Assembly (NCBI GenBank): GCA_021773355.1
Contig: JAJFKE010000023.1
Span: 558,001 to 622,000, forward strand
DNA length: 64,000 nucleotides
DNA from: Gammaproteobacteria bacterium
GTDB taxonomy: Bacteria > Pseudomonadota > Gammaproteobacteria > Pseudomonadales > Pseudohongiellaceae
Direction of reading: 5' to 3'
Shown: piece by piece, positions 25,777-35,219 of the stretch
Numbering within the stretch: the stretch's first letter is position 1
Layout of the letters: every line of letters begins with the position of its first letter
Notes under the pieces: generated by a model
The model's database searches: none
What the model saw: only the letters and a program-made list of their open reading frames with translations
What the model was told of the DNA's origin: nothing
Translations under genes and position numbers: made by a program

Positions 25777-25823
25777 GCTATCTTTTTTCTCAGAGACTTT
25801 TCGGTTGATAAATCTCTACTGAG

Positions 25824-26840
25824 CTAAAAAGTAGCCAGAGGATTAATCGGCGAGCCCATGCCCATTTCGATTCGAAGCGGTGCGGCGGTAAACATGAAGC
25901 TGTAGCGGTTTAATTCTTTTGCCACTTCGGCGACACGGCCAAAATCCAGGTTATCGAAGATAGATACTCCCAAGGAAACCAGCGCTAAACTGTGCAAGGG
26001 GAGGAAGACATTAGGAATTCCACTGGGCGCAACATCGTTCCACATATCGTGGCCGATCATGGCCACACCACGCTCCTTCAAGAAGTAGGCGACGTCCGCA
26101 TGATAGCCGGCAACCCCTTCTGAGGTAGGCCAGGCGCCTAATGCAGCCCGGCGCTGCCACCGCCCAGTATAGAGCAGTATCACATCACCGGGTTCCACTC
26201 TAACACCCTGAATCCTTTCCAACTCCACCAGATCATCGTAGTTGATGACGGTGCCTGGTTCCAACCATCCCTGGGCTGTCGCCTTGCCTGGGAGCAGGGT
26301 CGCATCGAACAAGATTCCGCGAGTCACTATGCCATGCTTGTGTGCATTGATGTCGCCGCGGGGGCAGCCACCGGCAGCCTCCACTTGCTGATAGGTGACA
26401 CCGTTATAGCCTTTGCCTTGGTACATGATATGGCAATCCAAGGCGTCGAGATGACTATGAATAGTGCCATGGTAGCTGCCACTGTACTCATAGCGATCCG
26501 ATGCACCGGTAGGACTCACTCGCAAAACTTCCCGGGTAAGCACGGCAGAGGCATCGACAGCCGGTTCCTGATTCACGTCATGGGCCAAGGATACCGAAAT
26601 ACCTTCCGTTACAAGAGCCGCAGCCTGTTTGCGTTTTTCTGCAGTAATCAGGTTCGCTGCGCCTAACTCATCTTCGCTACCCCAACGACCCCAATTCGAC
26701 AACTCATCCATAGCACGATGAAAGTCAGCCTCGGTCTTCATTGGAGGGTGACTTTGAGCGAATATGGATTGTGCAGTCGTAATAAAAATAAAAAGCGAAA
26801 AAGTTTTAATCAATTTGGAAATTTTGAGAAACGTCTTCAT
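25824..26840 (-). CDS. Exported cyclase-family (kynurenine formamidase-like) metal hydrolase
   Basis: A 338-residue protein with a Sec signal peptide ending near IFAQS. The body belongs to the cyclase family (PF04199): the metal motif YHGTIHSHLDALDCH holds the H-x3-H-x-D ligands, followed by PRGDINAHKHGIVTRGILFD and GVRVEPGDVILLYTGR. These zinc or manganese enzymes open amide, ester or lactone rings; cytosolic relatives are kynurenine formamidases. A periplasmic location suggests action on an external compound. It starts 21 bases after the NHL propeller gene. Confidence 0.87.
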   Translation of the reverse strand: MKTFLKISKLIKTFSLFIFITTAQSIFAQSHPPMKTEADFHRAMDELSNWGRWGSEDELGAANLITAEKRKQAAALVTEGISVSLAHDVNQEPAVDASAVLTREVLRVSPTGASDRYEYSGSYHGTIHSHLDALDCHIMYQGKGYNGVTYQQVEAAGGCPRGDINAHKHGIVTRGILFDATLLPGKATAQGWLEPGTVINYDDLVELERIQGVRVEPGDVILLYTGRWQRRAALGAWPTSEGVAGYHADVAYFLKERGVAMIGHDMWNDVAPSGIPNVFLPLHSLALVSLGVSIFDNLDFGRVAEVAKELNRYSFMFTAAPLRIEMGMGSPINPLATF

Positions 26841-26861
26841 GCTGTGATCCTTAATAACTCG

Positions 26862-27914
26862 CTAGGGACGAACTCGAACATATTTTTGTAATTTGCGAGG
26901 AGCTGGCTCACCACCGTAGAGATTACCAGCCGCATCGGCCGCGACAAATTCGGCGCCGTTACCCGTAGTGCTGCGAGGATCTCCAGTAGGTAATTGAATA
27001 AAATGATTTACCCAACCCAAACGCGCATCGCCAATTCGAATGCCCATCTCCCAGCCAGGATTCTGCACGTCGTCAGATTCGGAATCTGCTACATAGATAT
27101 TGTCGTGCTGATCGAAAAAGATGCCGCTAGGTCGTCCAAACTGCGTCCACTGGGCAAGAAACTCTCCGTCCTGATCAAATAATTGAATTCGATTGTTGGA
27201 ACGATCACCAACAAATAAACGTCCACGCTGATCGATAGCAATTGTGTGCAGTGTTCGAAATTCGCCTGGGGCATAACCGGGTTGGCCCCAGGCTTTGACA
27301 AAGTTTCCATTGCGATCAAATTTAACTACCCTACCGTTGCCATCGTTGTTATGGCCGTCGGCGATAAACACATCACCGTTGTTTCCCACCACGACATCGG
27401 CAGGCGCGTTAAAATGATCTGAGCCACCACCGGATTCGCCCGGAGTGCCCAGTACCATCAACACCTCTCCAATGGGCGAGAATTTAACCACTTGATGGCC
27501 TCTGGCATCACCCGATGGAATGCGCGCATTGCTAACCGCATCGGTGATCCAGACGTTGCCATCGGCATCCACGTCGATACCATGGGGCCAGATAAACATG
27601 CCACCACCAAAACTCTCAACCACCTGTCCCTCGCTATTAAATTTCAGCACAGAGTCCAGGTCGGAATCGACGCATTCATCCCCGAAGCGATTGGGTGCGG
27701 TCGCGTCACAACGCACAACCGCCCAAATGTGTTCACCATCGGGGTCTACATCGAGATCACCCACTGCGCCCTGAATGCGGTTATCAGGCAATTGTGCCCA
27801 ACTCTCAATTGAGGCATAGGGATTGGAATAGGCCTGTGAAAACGCTGGACTCATCCAGATCAAGAGGGAAAGTGACAGTAGTAAGCGCGTAGTTAAGTAT
27901 TTGTTCTCAAGCAT
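26862..27914 (-). CDS. Exported six-bladed NHL propeller (PAL-like)
   Basis: I start at the ATG at 27914 (GGAG 9 bases upstream) instead of 28013; this gives a proper signal peptide MLENKYLTTRLLLSLSLLIWMSPAFS. The 350-residue protein is a series of NHL/six-bladed repeats: FIWPHGIDVDADGNVWITDA, FNAPADVVVGNNGDVFIADG, FRTLHTIAIDQRGRLFVGDRSNNRIQLF and a further blade. This is the layout of peptidylglycine amidating-lyase-like (PAL) proteins, but most bacterial members have unknown function. A paralogue lies at the right edge of the window (63365-64000). Confidence 0.85.
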   Translation of the reverse strand: MLENKYLTTRLLLSLSLLIWMSPAFSQAYSNPYASIESWAQLPDNRIQGAVGDLDVDPDGEHIWAVVRCDATAPNRFGDECVDSDLDSVLKFNSEGQVVESFGGGMFIWPHGIDVDADGNVWITDAVSNARIPSGDARGHQVVKFSPIGEVLMVLGTPGESGGGSDHFNAPADVVVGNNGDVFIADGHNNDGNGRVVKFDRNGNFVKAWGQPGYAPGEFRTLHTIAIDQRGRLFVGDRSNNRIQLFDQDGEFLAQWTQFGRPSGIFFDQHDNIYVADSESDDVQNPGWEMGIRIGDARLGWVNHFIQLPTGDPRSTTGNGAEFVAADAAGNLYGGEPAPRKLQKYVRVRP

Positions 27915-28034
27915 GGTGTGCTGCTCCGGTATTATTTGTTGTTTTTGGTTGGTCGTATTTTGTATTTTTATTTCAGTAATTATTTGATGGTCATTTAGCC
28001 AAGCGATAATCACATCAAGCTACGGCAAGTCAGG

Positions 28035-28325
28035 CTAGAACGTGGTGGATTCTCGGAATATATCTTCATACACAGCACAGGGATCTTCCCCCGCATTGAG
28101 TCGAGAAATCCAATCTTCCATTAAGACCCGTCGAGATTCCCGGCGCTGCGCCCTGCTATTAGTGTCGTTCACTGCCTGCCGAGCCAGATCGATCATGGAT
28201 TCAGCCCCGTAGAGACAGACCCTGGCCTCGTCGCTAAGATTCGAAATCTCAGGTGCACTGTTTTCCTCTGCAGAACATGAGAACAATAAGCAGTTACCAA
28301 GCAAACATAGGATAGCGCGCGTCAT
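28035..28325 (-). CDS. Small lipoprotein, 96 aa
   Basis: Signal MTRAILCLLGNCLLFSC with lipobox LFSC, then about 80 mostly charged, helical residues: EARVCLYGAESMIDLARQAVND, RRESRRVLMEDWISRLNAGEDPCAVYEDIF. Two cysteines in the mature part could pair. It follows the TPR protein gene by 47 bases and may be in the same transcript. No family recognised. Confidence 0.6.
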   Translation of the reverse strand: MTRAILCLLGNCLLFSCSAEENSAPEISNLSDEARVCLYGAESMIDLARQAVNDTNSRAQRRESRRVLMEDWISRLNAGEDPCAVYEDIFRESTTF

Positions 28326-28372
28326 TCCAATTTCCAGTTATTTAAACGCAGCATGCTCTACCGGGCCAGCCC

Positions 28373-29830
28373 TTATTCCTCCACGAAGCGATAGCGAATT
28401 TGCACATCTTTTACGCGTCGCGCCCTGTCATTGATTATGGCTGGCCGAAAATGCATATCCCGTACCGAACGCCAGGGGCTTCTCCGTGCTTTCTCCTCAT
28501 CCGGTCCCCAGGCAAGCACATCGACGGAAGAGGCCCTGCCACGGGAGCTTACTGAAAAACTTAAATCCACATAACTGTATGGCAGATCCAGTTGCCAAAA
28601 TGGATCTTCACTGATCGGCATGGGCGTAGAATCCAGGGCCTCGCGCCAGGCAGTAAATACGCCCAGATGAATGGTCCCGTCGGGTACAAGCTCGATCATA
28701 GCCATATTATTTTTAAGCTGGGCAAGGGCATCTGCAAAGCGCAGATAAAAGCTATCCATGGGAATAGTCATAGGTCGCTCGAAGAACCAACGAACGTCTT
28801 CTTCTGGCACGCCCGACTCAATCAACATGTCATGGGCATCGCGATAACCACGAATAGCGGAGCCGCGATCAGACAATAATTGAAAATCAGCCCGATAGAG
28901 CTTAGCCATTGCCTTGGCTTCCAAGTCATCCCCTTGTTCCAATATGTCCTGGATTTTGCTGACTAGAGAATAGCCGTCACGCAAATAGGCATCTCCAACA
29001 GGCCGGTCACCATTCACAACGGGTATGAGGGAAGAGCCAGTATAGAACGAGGTTGAGCCAAAAGAATTTCTATTATTAGCCTCCAGTTTCATCGTGCCCT
29101 CACGACGCACGAGTCTATCAATAGATTCAGATCCAACCCCCTTTGAAGCATTCAGGAACTGGACCAGATGAAAGCTATTGTAAGCAACCTTGTACAACCA
29201 GGGCACAGCCTCTGGGCTGTCCTTGCCATAGCTATCTTCAACCAGATCTTCCATTTCTTCGTAGAGATCGCGCGTGGTAAAAAAGTTTCGTACCAGGTCC
29301 TGGCGATCTTCAATAGCCATTCTGCTAAACAACCAGTTGATCTGGTCATCGATGGCACCCAATAACAGGCTGGGATCGTCACTCTCTCTTGAAGCCTGTA
29401 GATGGCGAATATGTTCTAAATTGTCGGAAATCTCTTCCCAGTTACCCAACAACTTCTGGTTGGCAATTATGGACCGAACCAGAGGAATTAGATTTGGATT
29501 CTCGAAACCAAGATCCGTGCGCATTACTTGCAGCTGTCGACTCTGAATTTCAGCCACCTGCAGGTAATCGCCCTTCTCCTTGAGCAGCGCAATCATGCTT
29601 TGCAGGGGTTCTATCAGGCTGCTGTGGTAGGGGCCATTCTGAAATTCCAGCTCCTCTATCTGCGTGCGATAGGCCGCGAGTTGCTGATTCAGCTCATTAG
29701 TGCTGCGTACTAGCTGAGTTTCCTCGGCCGCTTCCACGGAATATGGGCTCAGGCTTACAGCAAGAAACAGAACCAGTGTATTGAAGCCACTGATTTTAAA
29801 GGGTTTTTGTCTATGCTGGTCGATATTCAT
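28373..29830 (-). CDS. Exported TPR-like protein with TonB-like C-terminal domain
   Basis: An ATG at 29830 follows a GTG at 29848 in frame; the ATG gives a normal signal peptide (about 32 residues, ending VEAAEE). Residues 35-380 are helical repeats of TPR type (for example DYLQVAEIQSRQLQVMRTDLG and GNWEEISDNLEHIRHLQ). The last 110 residues, LPYSYVDLSFSVSSRGRASSVDVL to MHFRPAIINDRARRVKDVQIRYRF, read like a TonB C-terminal domain (the R-FRPA...G...V...RYRF pattern), although there is no N-terminal anchor or proline-rich spacer. It is likely a periplasmic assembly or carrier protein; the role is unknown. Confidence 0.65.
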   Translation of the reverse strand: MNIDQHRQKPFKISGFNTLVLFLAVSLSPYSVEAAEETQLVRSTNELNQQLAAYRTQIEELEFQNGPYHSSLIEPLQSMIALLKEKGDYLQVAEIQSRQLQVMRTDLGFENPNLIPLVRSIIANQKLLGNWEEISDNLEHIRHLQASRESDDPSLLLGAIDDQINWLFSRMAIEDRQDLVRNFFTTRDLYEEMEDLVEDSYGKDSPEAVPWLYKVAYNSFHLVQFLNASKGVGSESIDRLVRREGTMKLEANNRNSFGSTSFYTGSSLIPVVNGDRPVGDAYLRDGYSLVSKIQDILEQGDDLEAKAMAKLYRADFQLLSDRGSAIRGYRDAHDMLIESGVPEEDVRWFFERPMTIPMDSFYLRFADALAQLKNNMAMIELVPDGTIHLGVFTAWREALDSTPMPISEDPFWQLDLPYSYVDLSFSVSSRGRASSVDVLAWGPDEEKARRSPWRSVRDMHFRPAIINDRARRVKDVQIRYRFVEE

Positions 29831-29941
29831 ATCAGGTGTACAGAACACAAAAACTAGGGACTTCTCACATTAACTTGATCTCTGCCTCTTGTCGATACAC
29901 ACTAGCCACAACGCGTGTTTCCAGTGAGTTCATTGCCCTCT

Positions 29942-30697
29942 ATGAAAAACACAACTCTGGCGTTAAGCCTGCTGCTAACGACTTATACCTCTGCCTTGTT
30001 CGGGCAGGATGATTTGCCTGAACTGTATGATATTGCAGGTGAATTCGCCTTCGTGCGCATCCAATACGACAGCTATTACAGCGGCGGCTACTACGGCGGT
30101 CCCTGGGCTACGGACTTCCCAGCGGCTGATGAAAATTTCCTGCGCGGCGTGGCCAGACTCTCCAATGTACGGGTGATGAACAAGCCCATCGTGCTGCGTT
30201 TCGATGATGAGGAAATATTTAATTACCCCTTCTTGTACGCATTGGAGATGGGACGCAACGGCGGTCTTTCCCTTTCTCCTGCCGAGTCGGAAAACCTGCG
30301 AGAGTACTTATTGCGTGGTGGTTTCCTGCTGATTGATGATTTCTGGGGCGAGCAACAATGGGATGCTTTCTATAGAGATTTTTCTCAACTGTTCCCCGAC
30401 CGACAACTCACCGAGTTGAATTCAAGCCACGAGATCTATCACACTTTTTACGATATAGATGGACCGCAAATGATACCAGGCCGAGGTGGTAGACGCGGTT
30501 TTGGACAGGCTGGTATCGACATAGCCAGCAATCACGCCATCATCGATGACGATGGCCGAGTCATGGTTTTAGTCAATTGGAATTCAGACATGGGTGATGG
30601 CTGGGAACACACCTACGATCAGTGGTATCCCACCCAATATGCAAACTCGGCTTACCAACTCGGCATCAACTATCTCATCTATTCACTGACCCATTAG
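29942..30697 (+). CDS. DUF4159 exported protein
   Basis: The ATG at 29942 starts a signal peptide MKNTTLALSLLLTTYTSALFG; an upstream GTG at 29915 is possible but adds only uncharged residues. The mature part is a DUF4159 domain: FAFVRIQYDSYYSGGYYGGPWATDFPAADENFLRGV, then FLYALEMGRNGGLSLSPAESENLREYLLRGGFLLIDDFWG and a ThuA/class I glutamine-amidotransferase-like layout. Proteins of this family often accompany BatA/CoxE-type operons, but there is none here. It converges with the M20 peptidase gene 5 bases away. Confidence 0.82.
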   Translation: MKNTTLALSLLLTTYTSALFGQDDLPELYDIAGEFAFVRIQYDSYYSGGYYGGPWATDFPAADENFLRGVARLSNVRVMNKPIVLRFDDEEIFNYPFLYALEMGRNGGLSLSPAESENLREYLLRGGFLLIDDFWGEQQWDAFYRDFSQLFPDRQLTELNSSHEIYHTFYDIDGPQMIPGRGGRRGFGQAGIDIASNHAIIDDDGRVMVLVNWNSDMGDGWEHTYDQWYPTQYANSAYQLGINYLIYSLTH

Positions 30698-30702
30698 TGA
30701 GA

Positions 30703-32103
30703 CTACTGGCTTAGTTCTTTCGCCACGCTATACAAAAAATCATATCCACCGTACAAAGACTCTTTCAACAGGCGCTCGTCCTGTCCGTGAATGCGCATAT
30801 CGTTGCGATCCACAAATAAACCAGAGGTACCGTAGGTGGGAATGCCGGCCCTGCGCATCTTAGCACCGTCGGTGGCGCCAGTGGACATGGTCGGCATTAC
30901 CGTAACACCGGGCCACATAGAGGAGGTTACCGTTTCCACGGCGGCCATAATTTCTTCCGAAAGCGGCGAAGGATCAGTTATGGAACCCCCTCCCCGGTAT
31001 TCAACCAATAGATCCGGGTTATCCACGACTTTTATTAAGGTCTGCAATACCTGTTGCGGATCGGAGCCAGGCAACATGCGAACATTAACATTAGCCACTG
31101 CTGTCTGCGGCAGAGCGTTGGGCGCATGCCCTCCATCCAACAAGGTTGCCACCGCCGTGGTTCTCAGCTGCGCATTGATGGCGGCTTCGGCACTAAGCCG
31201 ATCGAGTGAGTCCTGGGGTATGGGCGATTCTAATAATGCACGAAAATCTGCCGCACGCTGACCGCTATTGATCTCCGCCTGACGCTGAAAACTGACGCGC
31301 ATCACGTCATTCAACTCCACCGGAAATTTGAAATCTCGAATCTTGAGCAATGCTTCTGCCAAGTCGTAAATCGCATTGTCATCTCTGGGCAGTGATGAAT
31401 GCCCACCGGGGTTTTTGGCAGTTACCGCAAACGTAGCGTAAATCTTCTCGGCGATTTGAATCGTGTTTGCCAGAGGCTGACCGTCTTGGAGTAAGCCATA
31501 GCCACCTTCATTAATTGCCAGCGCGCCTTGAATTAATCCCGGGTGCTTGTCCAATAACCAGGTAATGCCATTGCTGCCGCCACTTTCTTCATCCGAGGTT
31601 AGAGCCACAATGAAGTCTCTATCCGGCACATAGCCTTCCCGCTTAAAACGAATAAGGTTGGCGATAAATATCGCGCCCATGGCCTTGTCATCGATGGTGC
31701 CGCGGCCGTAGTAATAGTCCTCATCTTCATTCAGCACGAAGGGATCAAGATTCCAGTCATCACGCTCCGCCGTTACCACGTCCAAATGGGCCATCATCAC
31801 GATGGGCTCCTTCGCGCCCGTGCCCCGATATCGAGCAACCAGGTTACCTTTATGCGGCAAGGCACCGCCGATAAAAATATCCTCGGCCGCAAAACCAGCG
31901 GCTTGTAGCCAGGCCGCCATGCCTTCCGCCGCCACCGTATTGTTCCTCTCCTCTATCGTGGTCTTGTATTCGATTAACTCTTTATAGATTTGATACAGCA
32001 ATTCCCGATCATCTTCAGGTATGGTCCGCTGTGCCGCTGCGCTATTAGCCACCAGCATGACCAGAGCCGCCAGCAACCCTGTTTTCAATCGAATTCTCAT
32101 CAT
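30703..32103 (-). CDS. Exported M20-family metallopeptidase
   Basis: A 466-residue enzyme with a Sec signal peptide ending SAAAQ. It has the two-zinc site of M20 peptidases: MMAHLDVV (first His), the bridging Asp in GRGTIDDKAMG, the general-base pair in TSDEESGG, then ALAINEGG and a final MRIHGQDE with the last His. A dimerisation lid occupies about 220-340 (GGHSSLPRDDNAI). It would cleave dipeptides or acyl-amino acids in the periplasm. It is divergent from the metalloprotease gene at 32238. Confidence 0.9.
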   Translation of the reverse strand: MMRIRLKTGLLAALVMLVANSAAAQRTIPEDDRELLYQIYKELIEYKTTIEERNNTVAAEGMAAWLQAAGFAAEDIFIGGALPHKGNLVARYRGTGAKEPIVMMAHLDVVTAERDDWNLDPFVLNEDEDYYYGRGTIDDKAMGAIFIANLIRFKREGYVPDRDFIVALTSDEESGGSNGITWLLDKHPGLIQGALAINEGGYGLLQDGQPLANTIQIAEKIYATFAVTAKNPGGHSSLPRDDNAIYDLAEALLKIRDFKFPVELNDVMRVSFQRQAEINSGQRAADFRALLESPIPQDSLDRLSAEAAINAQLRTTAVATLLDGGHAPNALPQTAVANVNVRMLPGSDPQQVLQTLIKVVDNPDLLVEYRGGGSITDPSPLSEEIMAAVETVTSSMWPGVTVMPTMSTGATDGAKMRRAGIPTYGTSGLFVDRNDMRIHGQDERLLKESLYGGYDFLYSVAKELSQ

Positions 32104-32237
32104 CTTGTTCTCACTGTGTTCGTATTGCTATTCATTGAGTGTCAATTTAACCTTACTAACTATCGTCGCAGTATTCTAGCGGCAATTAATCGAAAGCTAC
32201 ACTCCCATGTGTCATTCTTATCGCCAGGAAGTTTACG

Positions 32238-34685
32238 ATGAAATCACAACGCGTTTTTCGACGGTATCAGCTGCTAGTTTTCCCGCTTCTTGTATTGCAC
32301 TCCCTTATCTCTGCCGCCTATGCCGCAGCGACAATTGAGGAAACTACGGAAACTGCTGATCGCTATGCGGGTTATTTTGATTTTTACTATAAGGCGAATG
32401 AAGGCAGCCTGTTGCTGGAAATTAGCGAATGGGACAAGGAATTCCTGTATGCCAATTCCTTAGCCACCGGCGTGGGCTCCAACGACATAGGCTTGGACCG
32501 TGGACAGATTGGCGGTGCTCGTGTTGTAAAATTTGAGCGCCATGGAGATAAGGTGTTCCTAAAACATATTAATCTCGATTACCGAGCGCAATCGGATAAC
32601 CTGCTGGAGCGTTTGGCTGTGGAAGAGGCCTTCGCTGAATCAATCCTTGCGGGCTTCGAAGTTAAGGCTGAAACCGATGGCCGCGTGCTCGTCGACATTA
32701 CTGATTTCCTGCTAAGCGATGCACATGGTATTTCGAACACCCTTGTTGCTAGTGAGCAGGGCAACTATTCCATAGACAAGACACGGTCAGCGGTTTACAT
32801 GCCGCGCACTAAAAACTTTCCATTAAATTCAGAATTTGAAGCGCAACTAACTTTCACCGCCGCTCGCGGTGGCAATCTGGTCCGCACGGTGACACCAAGC
32901 AGCCAGAGCATTACAGTACGGCTGCATCATTCCTTCGTGGAATTGCCCGCTGCCGGCTATACGCCGCGAATCTTTCACCCGCAGGCCGGCTACTGGTCAC
33001 GCAGTTTCGAAGACTATGCCGCGGCAATCAATGAGGACGTTACCCAGCGCTATATTTCCAGACACCGCTTACAGAAAATCAATCCAAACGCAAGCAGCAG
33101 TCAGGTAGTTGAGCCCATAATTTACTACTTGGACCCAGGCGTACCCGAGCCGGTACGAACTGCACTACTAGACGGAGCGCGATGGTGGTCCGACGCCTTC
33201 GAAGCGATTGGTTTCGAGAACGGTTTTCAAGTGGAGATCCTACCCGCCGATGCCGACCCCATGGATATTCGCTACAACGTGATTCAGTGGGTGCATCGCT
33301 CAACTCGAGGATGGTCCTACGGCTCCAGCATTACCGATCCACGTACGGGCGAGATAATTAAGGGCAAGGTAACCCTGGGCTCTCTGCGCGTACGGCAAGA
33401 CTATCGCATTGCTCAATCTCTAATTGGACTGGCCATGGAAGGTGCCGACGAATCTATTCAGGAGTTGGCACTATCGCGTATACGCCAACTTGCTGCGCAC
33501 GAAGTGGGGCATACTCTGGGCATTGCGCATAATTTCGCAGCCAGTATTAACCAAAGAGCTTCTGTTATGGATTATCCGCACCCACTCATCGATATAGATG
33601 ACAGCGGAATACTTAACGCACTAAACGCTTACGATGTTGGCCTGGGCCAATGGGATTTCCAAGTTATCAAATACGGCTACAGTGAATACGCCAGTGGCGA
33701 TCAGGAGCTGGCGGGGCTGCGCAACACCCTGCAAGAAAATCAAGATGCCGGGTTACATTTTATTTCCGATAACGATAGTCGCGCACCGGGTGGCGCACAC
33801 CCGCTTTCACATATGTGGGACAACGGCAGCTATCCTACCGACGAACTGGCTCACCTGCTTGAAGTGAGGCAGGAAGCAATTTCCAGGTTTGGTGCTGGCA
33901 ATCTCAATCCCGGCCAACCCTATGCCGAACTGGAGGAAATACTAGTTCCCCTATATCTATTGCACCGCTACCAAGTCGAGGCGGTACACAGAATAGTGGG
34001 CGGCACCTACTATGATTATGCCGTATATGACGGAAACCCCGAGCAGCAGACCCCGCAGGTGGTACCGGTGCCAGCCGCGGATCAATGGGGGGCACTAGAC
34101 GCCTTGTTAGCCACGCTGGAACCCGAGGTATTAGCTATTCCAGAATCAATTCTGCAGATGATCCCTCCGAAACCATTGGGCTACTCTCGCACAAGGGAGA
34201 GTTTCCCGCTGCGCACCTCTCAAGGGATCGACTATGTTGCCATAGCGGAAACGGCTGCTGATCATACACTGCAAGGCATTCTTCAACAGGAACGACTCAC
34301 ACGCATAAACAATCTGCACGGGACAGATTCAAGTCTGCCGACTGTGCATGAGATTTTGCAGCGCCTATTGGAACGCGTTTACTATACCTCGCACGCTGAT
34401 AATCAGAACGCCGCTGTTCAGCGTGCTGTGAATCATGTCATCTTGTATCGCCTGCTCGGCCTATTGCGAAATGACAAGGTAGACAATCAGGTTAAGTCTC
34501 AAGTAAATCTCGCGGTACATGATTTACATCAGTGGCTGGCACAACGCGTGAATCAGGAAATCGATCCGCTGTGGAGAGCCAATCATCAACTGGCTCTGGA
34601 CGAGATTGAGAGCTGGATGGAAGATGGATCCAGAGCGAGCTTATTAACTGCACCTTTACCGATGCCACCTGGCGCTCCGATCTAA
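32238..34685 (+). CDS. Exported zinc metalloprotease, metzincin-like (DUF5117/DUF4953 type)
   Basis: An 815-residue protein with a signal peptide (about 30 residues). Residues 421-431, HEVGHTLGIAH, give the full HExxHxxGxxH zinc motif, and about 20 residues later SVMDYPHP supplies the Met-turn. The N-terminal 200 residues (GYFDFYYKANEGSLLLEISEWDKEFLY) and the C-terminal helical part match large bacterial metalloproteases with DUF5117, DUF4953 and DUF5118 segments. AGGAAG stands before the ATG. The two-TM channel gene follows 22 bases later, probably in the same transcript. Confidence 0.9.
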   Translation: MKSQRVFRRYQLLVFPLLVLHSLISAAYAAATIEETTETADRYAGYFDFYYKANEGSLLLEISEWDKEFLYANSLATGVGSNDIGLDRGQIGGARVVKFERHGDKVFLKHINLDYRAQSDNLLERLAVEEAFAESILAGFEVKAETDGRVLVDITDFLLSDAHGISNTLVASEQGNYSIDKTRSAVYMPRTKNFPLNSEFEAQLTFTAARGGNLVRTVTPSSQSITVRLHHSFVELPAAGYTPRIFHPQAGYWSRSFEDYAAAINEDVTQRYISRHRLQKINPNASSSQVVEPIIYYLDPGVPEPVRTALLDGARWWSDAFEAIGFENGFQVEILPADADPMDIRYNVIQWVHRSTRGWSYGSSITDPRTGEIIKGKVTLGSLRVRQDYRIAQSLIGLAMEGADESIQELALSRIRQLAAHEVGHTLGIAHNFAASINQRASVMDYPHPLIDIDDSGILNALNAYDVGLGQWDFQVIKYGYSEYASGDQELAGLRNTLQENQDAGLHFISDNDSRAPGGAHPLSHMWDNGSYPTDELAHLLEVRQEAISRFGAGNLNPGQPYAELEEILVPLYLLHRYQVEAVHRIVGGTYYDYAVYDGNPEQQTPQVVPVPAADQWGALDALLATLEPEVLAIPESILQMIPPKPLGYSRTRESFPLRTSQGIDYVAIAETAADHTLQGILQQERLTRINNLHGTDSSLPTVHEILQRLLERVYYTSHADNQNAAVQRAVNHVILYRLLGLLRNDKVDNQVKSQVNLAVHDLHQWLAQRVNQEIDPLWRANHQLALDEIESWMEDGSRASLLTAPLPMPPGAPI

Positions 34686-34707
34686 TCTATAAGACGGGAC
34701 AAGAACT

Positions 34708-35130
34708 ATGCTGCTCTCCTTCATAATAATTAGCGGTCTGATGGCTGTCACCGTAGGCATACACTACGAAATGCTGAGATTGCTTTGGGTCGTAATACCA
34801 AAACTGAAAATGAAACATCGTGTTCGTGTGATTGTCGGTGTGTTCGGCACCATATGTGCACACGTTATCGAAGTCTGGATATTCGGTCTTGCCTTCTATC
34901 TGATGTACAGCTATGGCGACTTTGGTACCCTGGAAGGCAATTTCGATGGCAGCCTTATCGACTCGGTTTACTTCTCATTCACTAATTACACCACTCTCGG
35001 TTATGGCGATATCGAGCCCTTTGGTCAGTTGCGCTTTCTCGCTGGATTGGAAGCGATGACCGGCCTTTCGTTGATCACCTGGTCGGCGTCTTTCATGTTT
35101 ATGGAAATGAGGAAATTCTGGGAAGAATAG
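34708..35130 (+). CDS. Two-transmembrane potassium channel family protein
   Basis: A 140-residue membrane protein: helix 1-25, a longer hydrophobic helix 41-68, a re-entrant pore with the selectivity filter TTLGYGD at 95-101, and a closing helix 108-133. The filter is the K+ channel consensus with Leu for Val. There is no RCK or cyclic-nucleotide domain, so gating is unknown. It follows the metalloprotease gene closely; a strong bidirectional terminator ends the unit. Confidence 0.87.
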   Translation: MLLSFIIISGLMAVTVGIHYEMLRLLWVVIPKLKMKHRVRVIVGVFGTICAHVIEVWIFGLAFYLMYSYGDFGTLEGNFDGSLIDSVYFSFTNYTTLGYGDIEPFGQLRFLAGLEAMTGLSLITWSASFMFMEMRKFWEE

Positions 35131-35165
35131 ACCAAGTCCCTGGACAATATCAAAATCAATCGCAA

Positions 35166-35192
35166 TAAAAAGGGGCCATCTGGCCCCTTTTC
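35166..35192. terminator. Bidirectional rho-independent terminator
   Basis: AAAAAGGGGCCA-TC-TGGCCCCTTTT: a 7-base GC stem flanked by an A run on one side and a T run on the other, placed between the channel gene (plus) and the SGKP-family gene (minus), so it can end transcription from both. Confidence 0.9.
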
Positions 35193-35219
35193 AATCAGGA
35201 AATTAAAAGAACTTGTATC

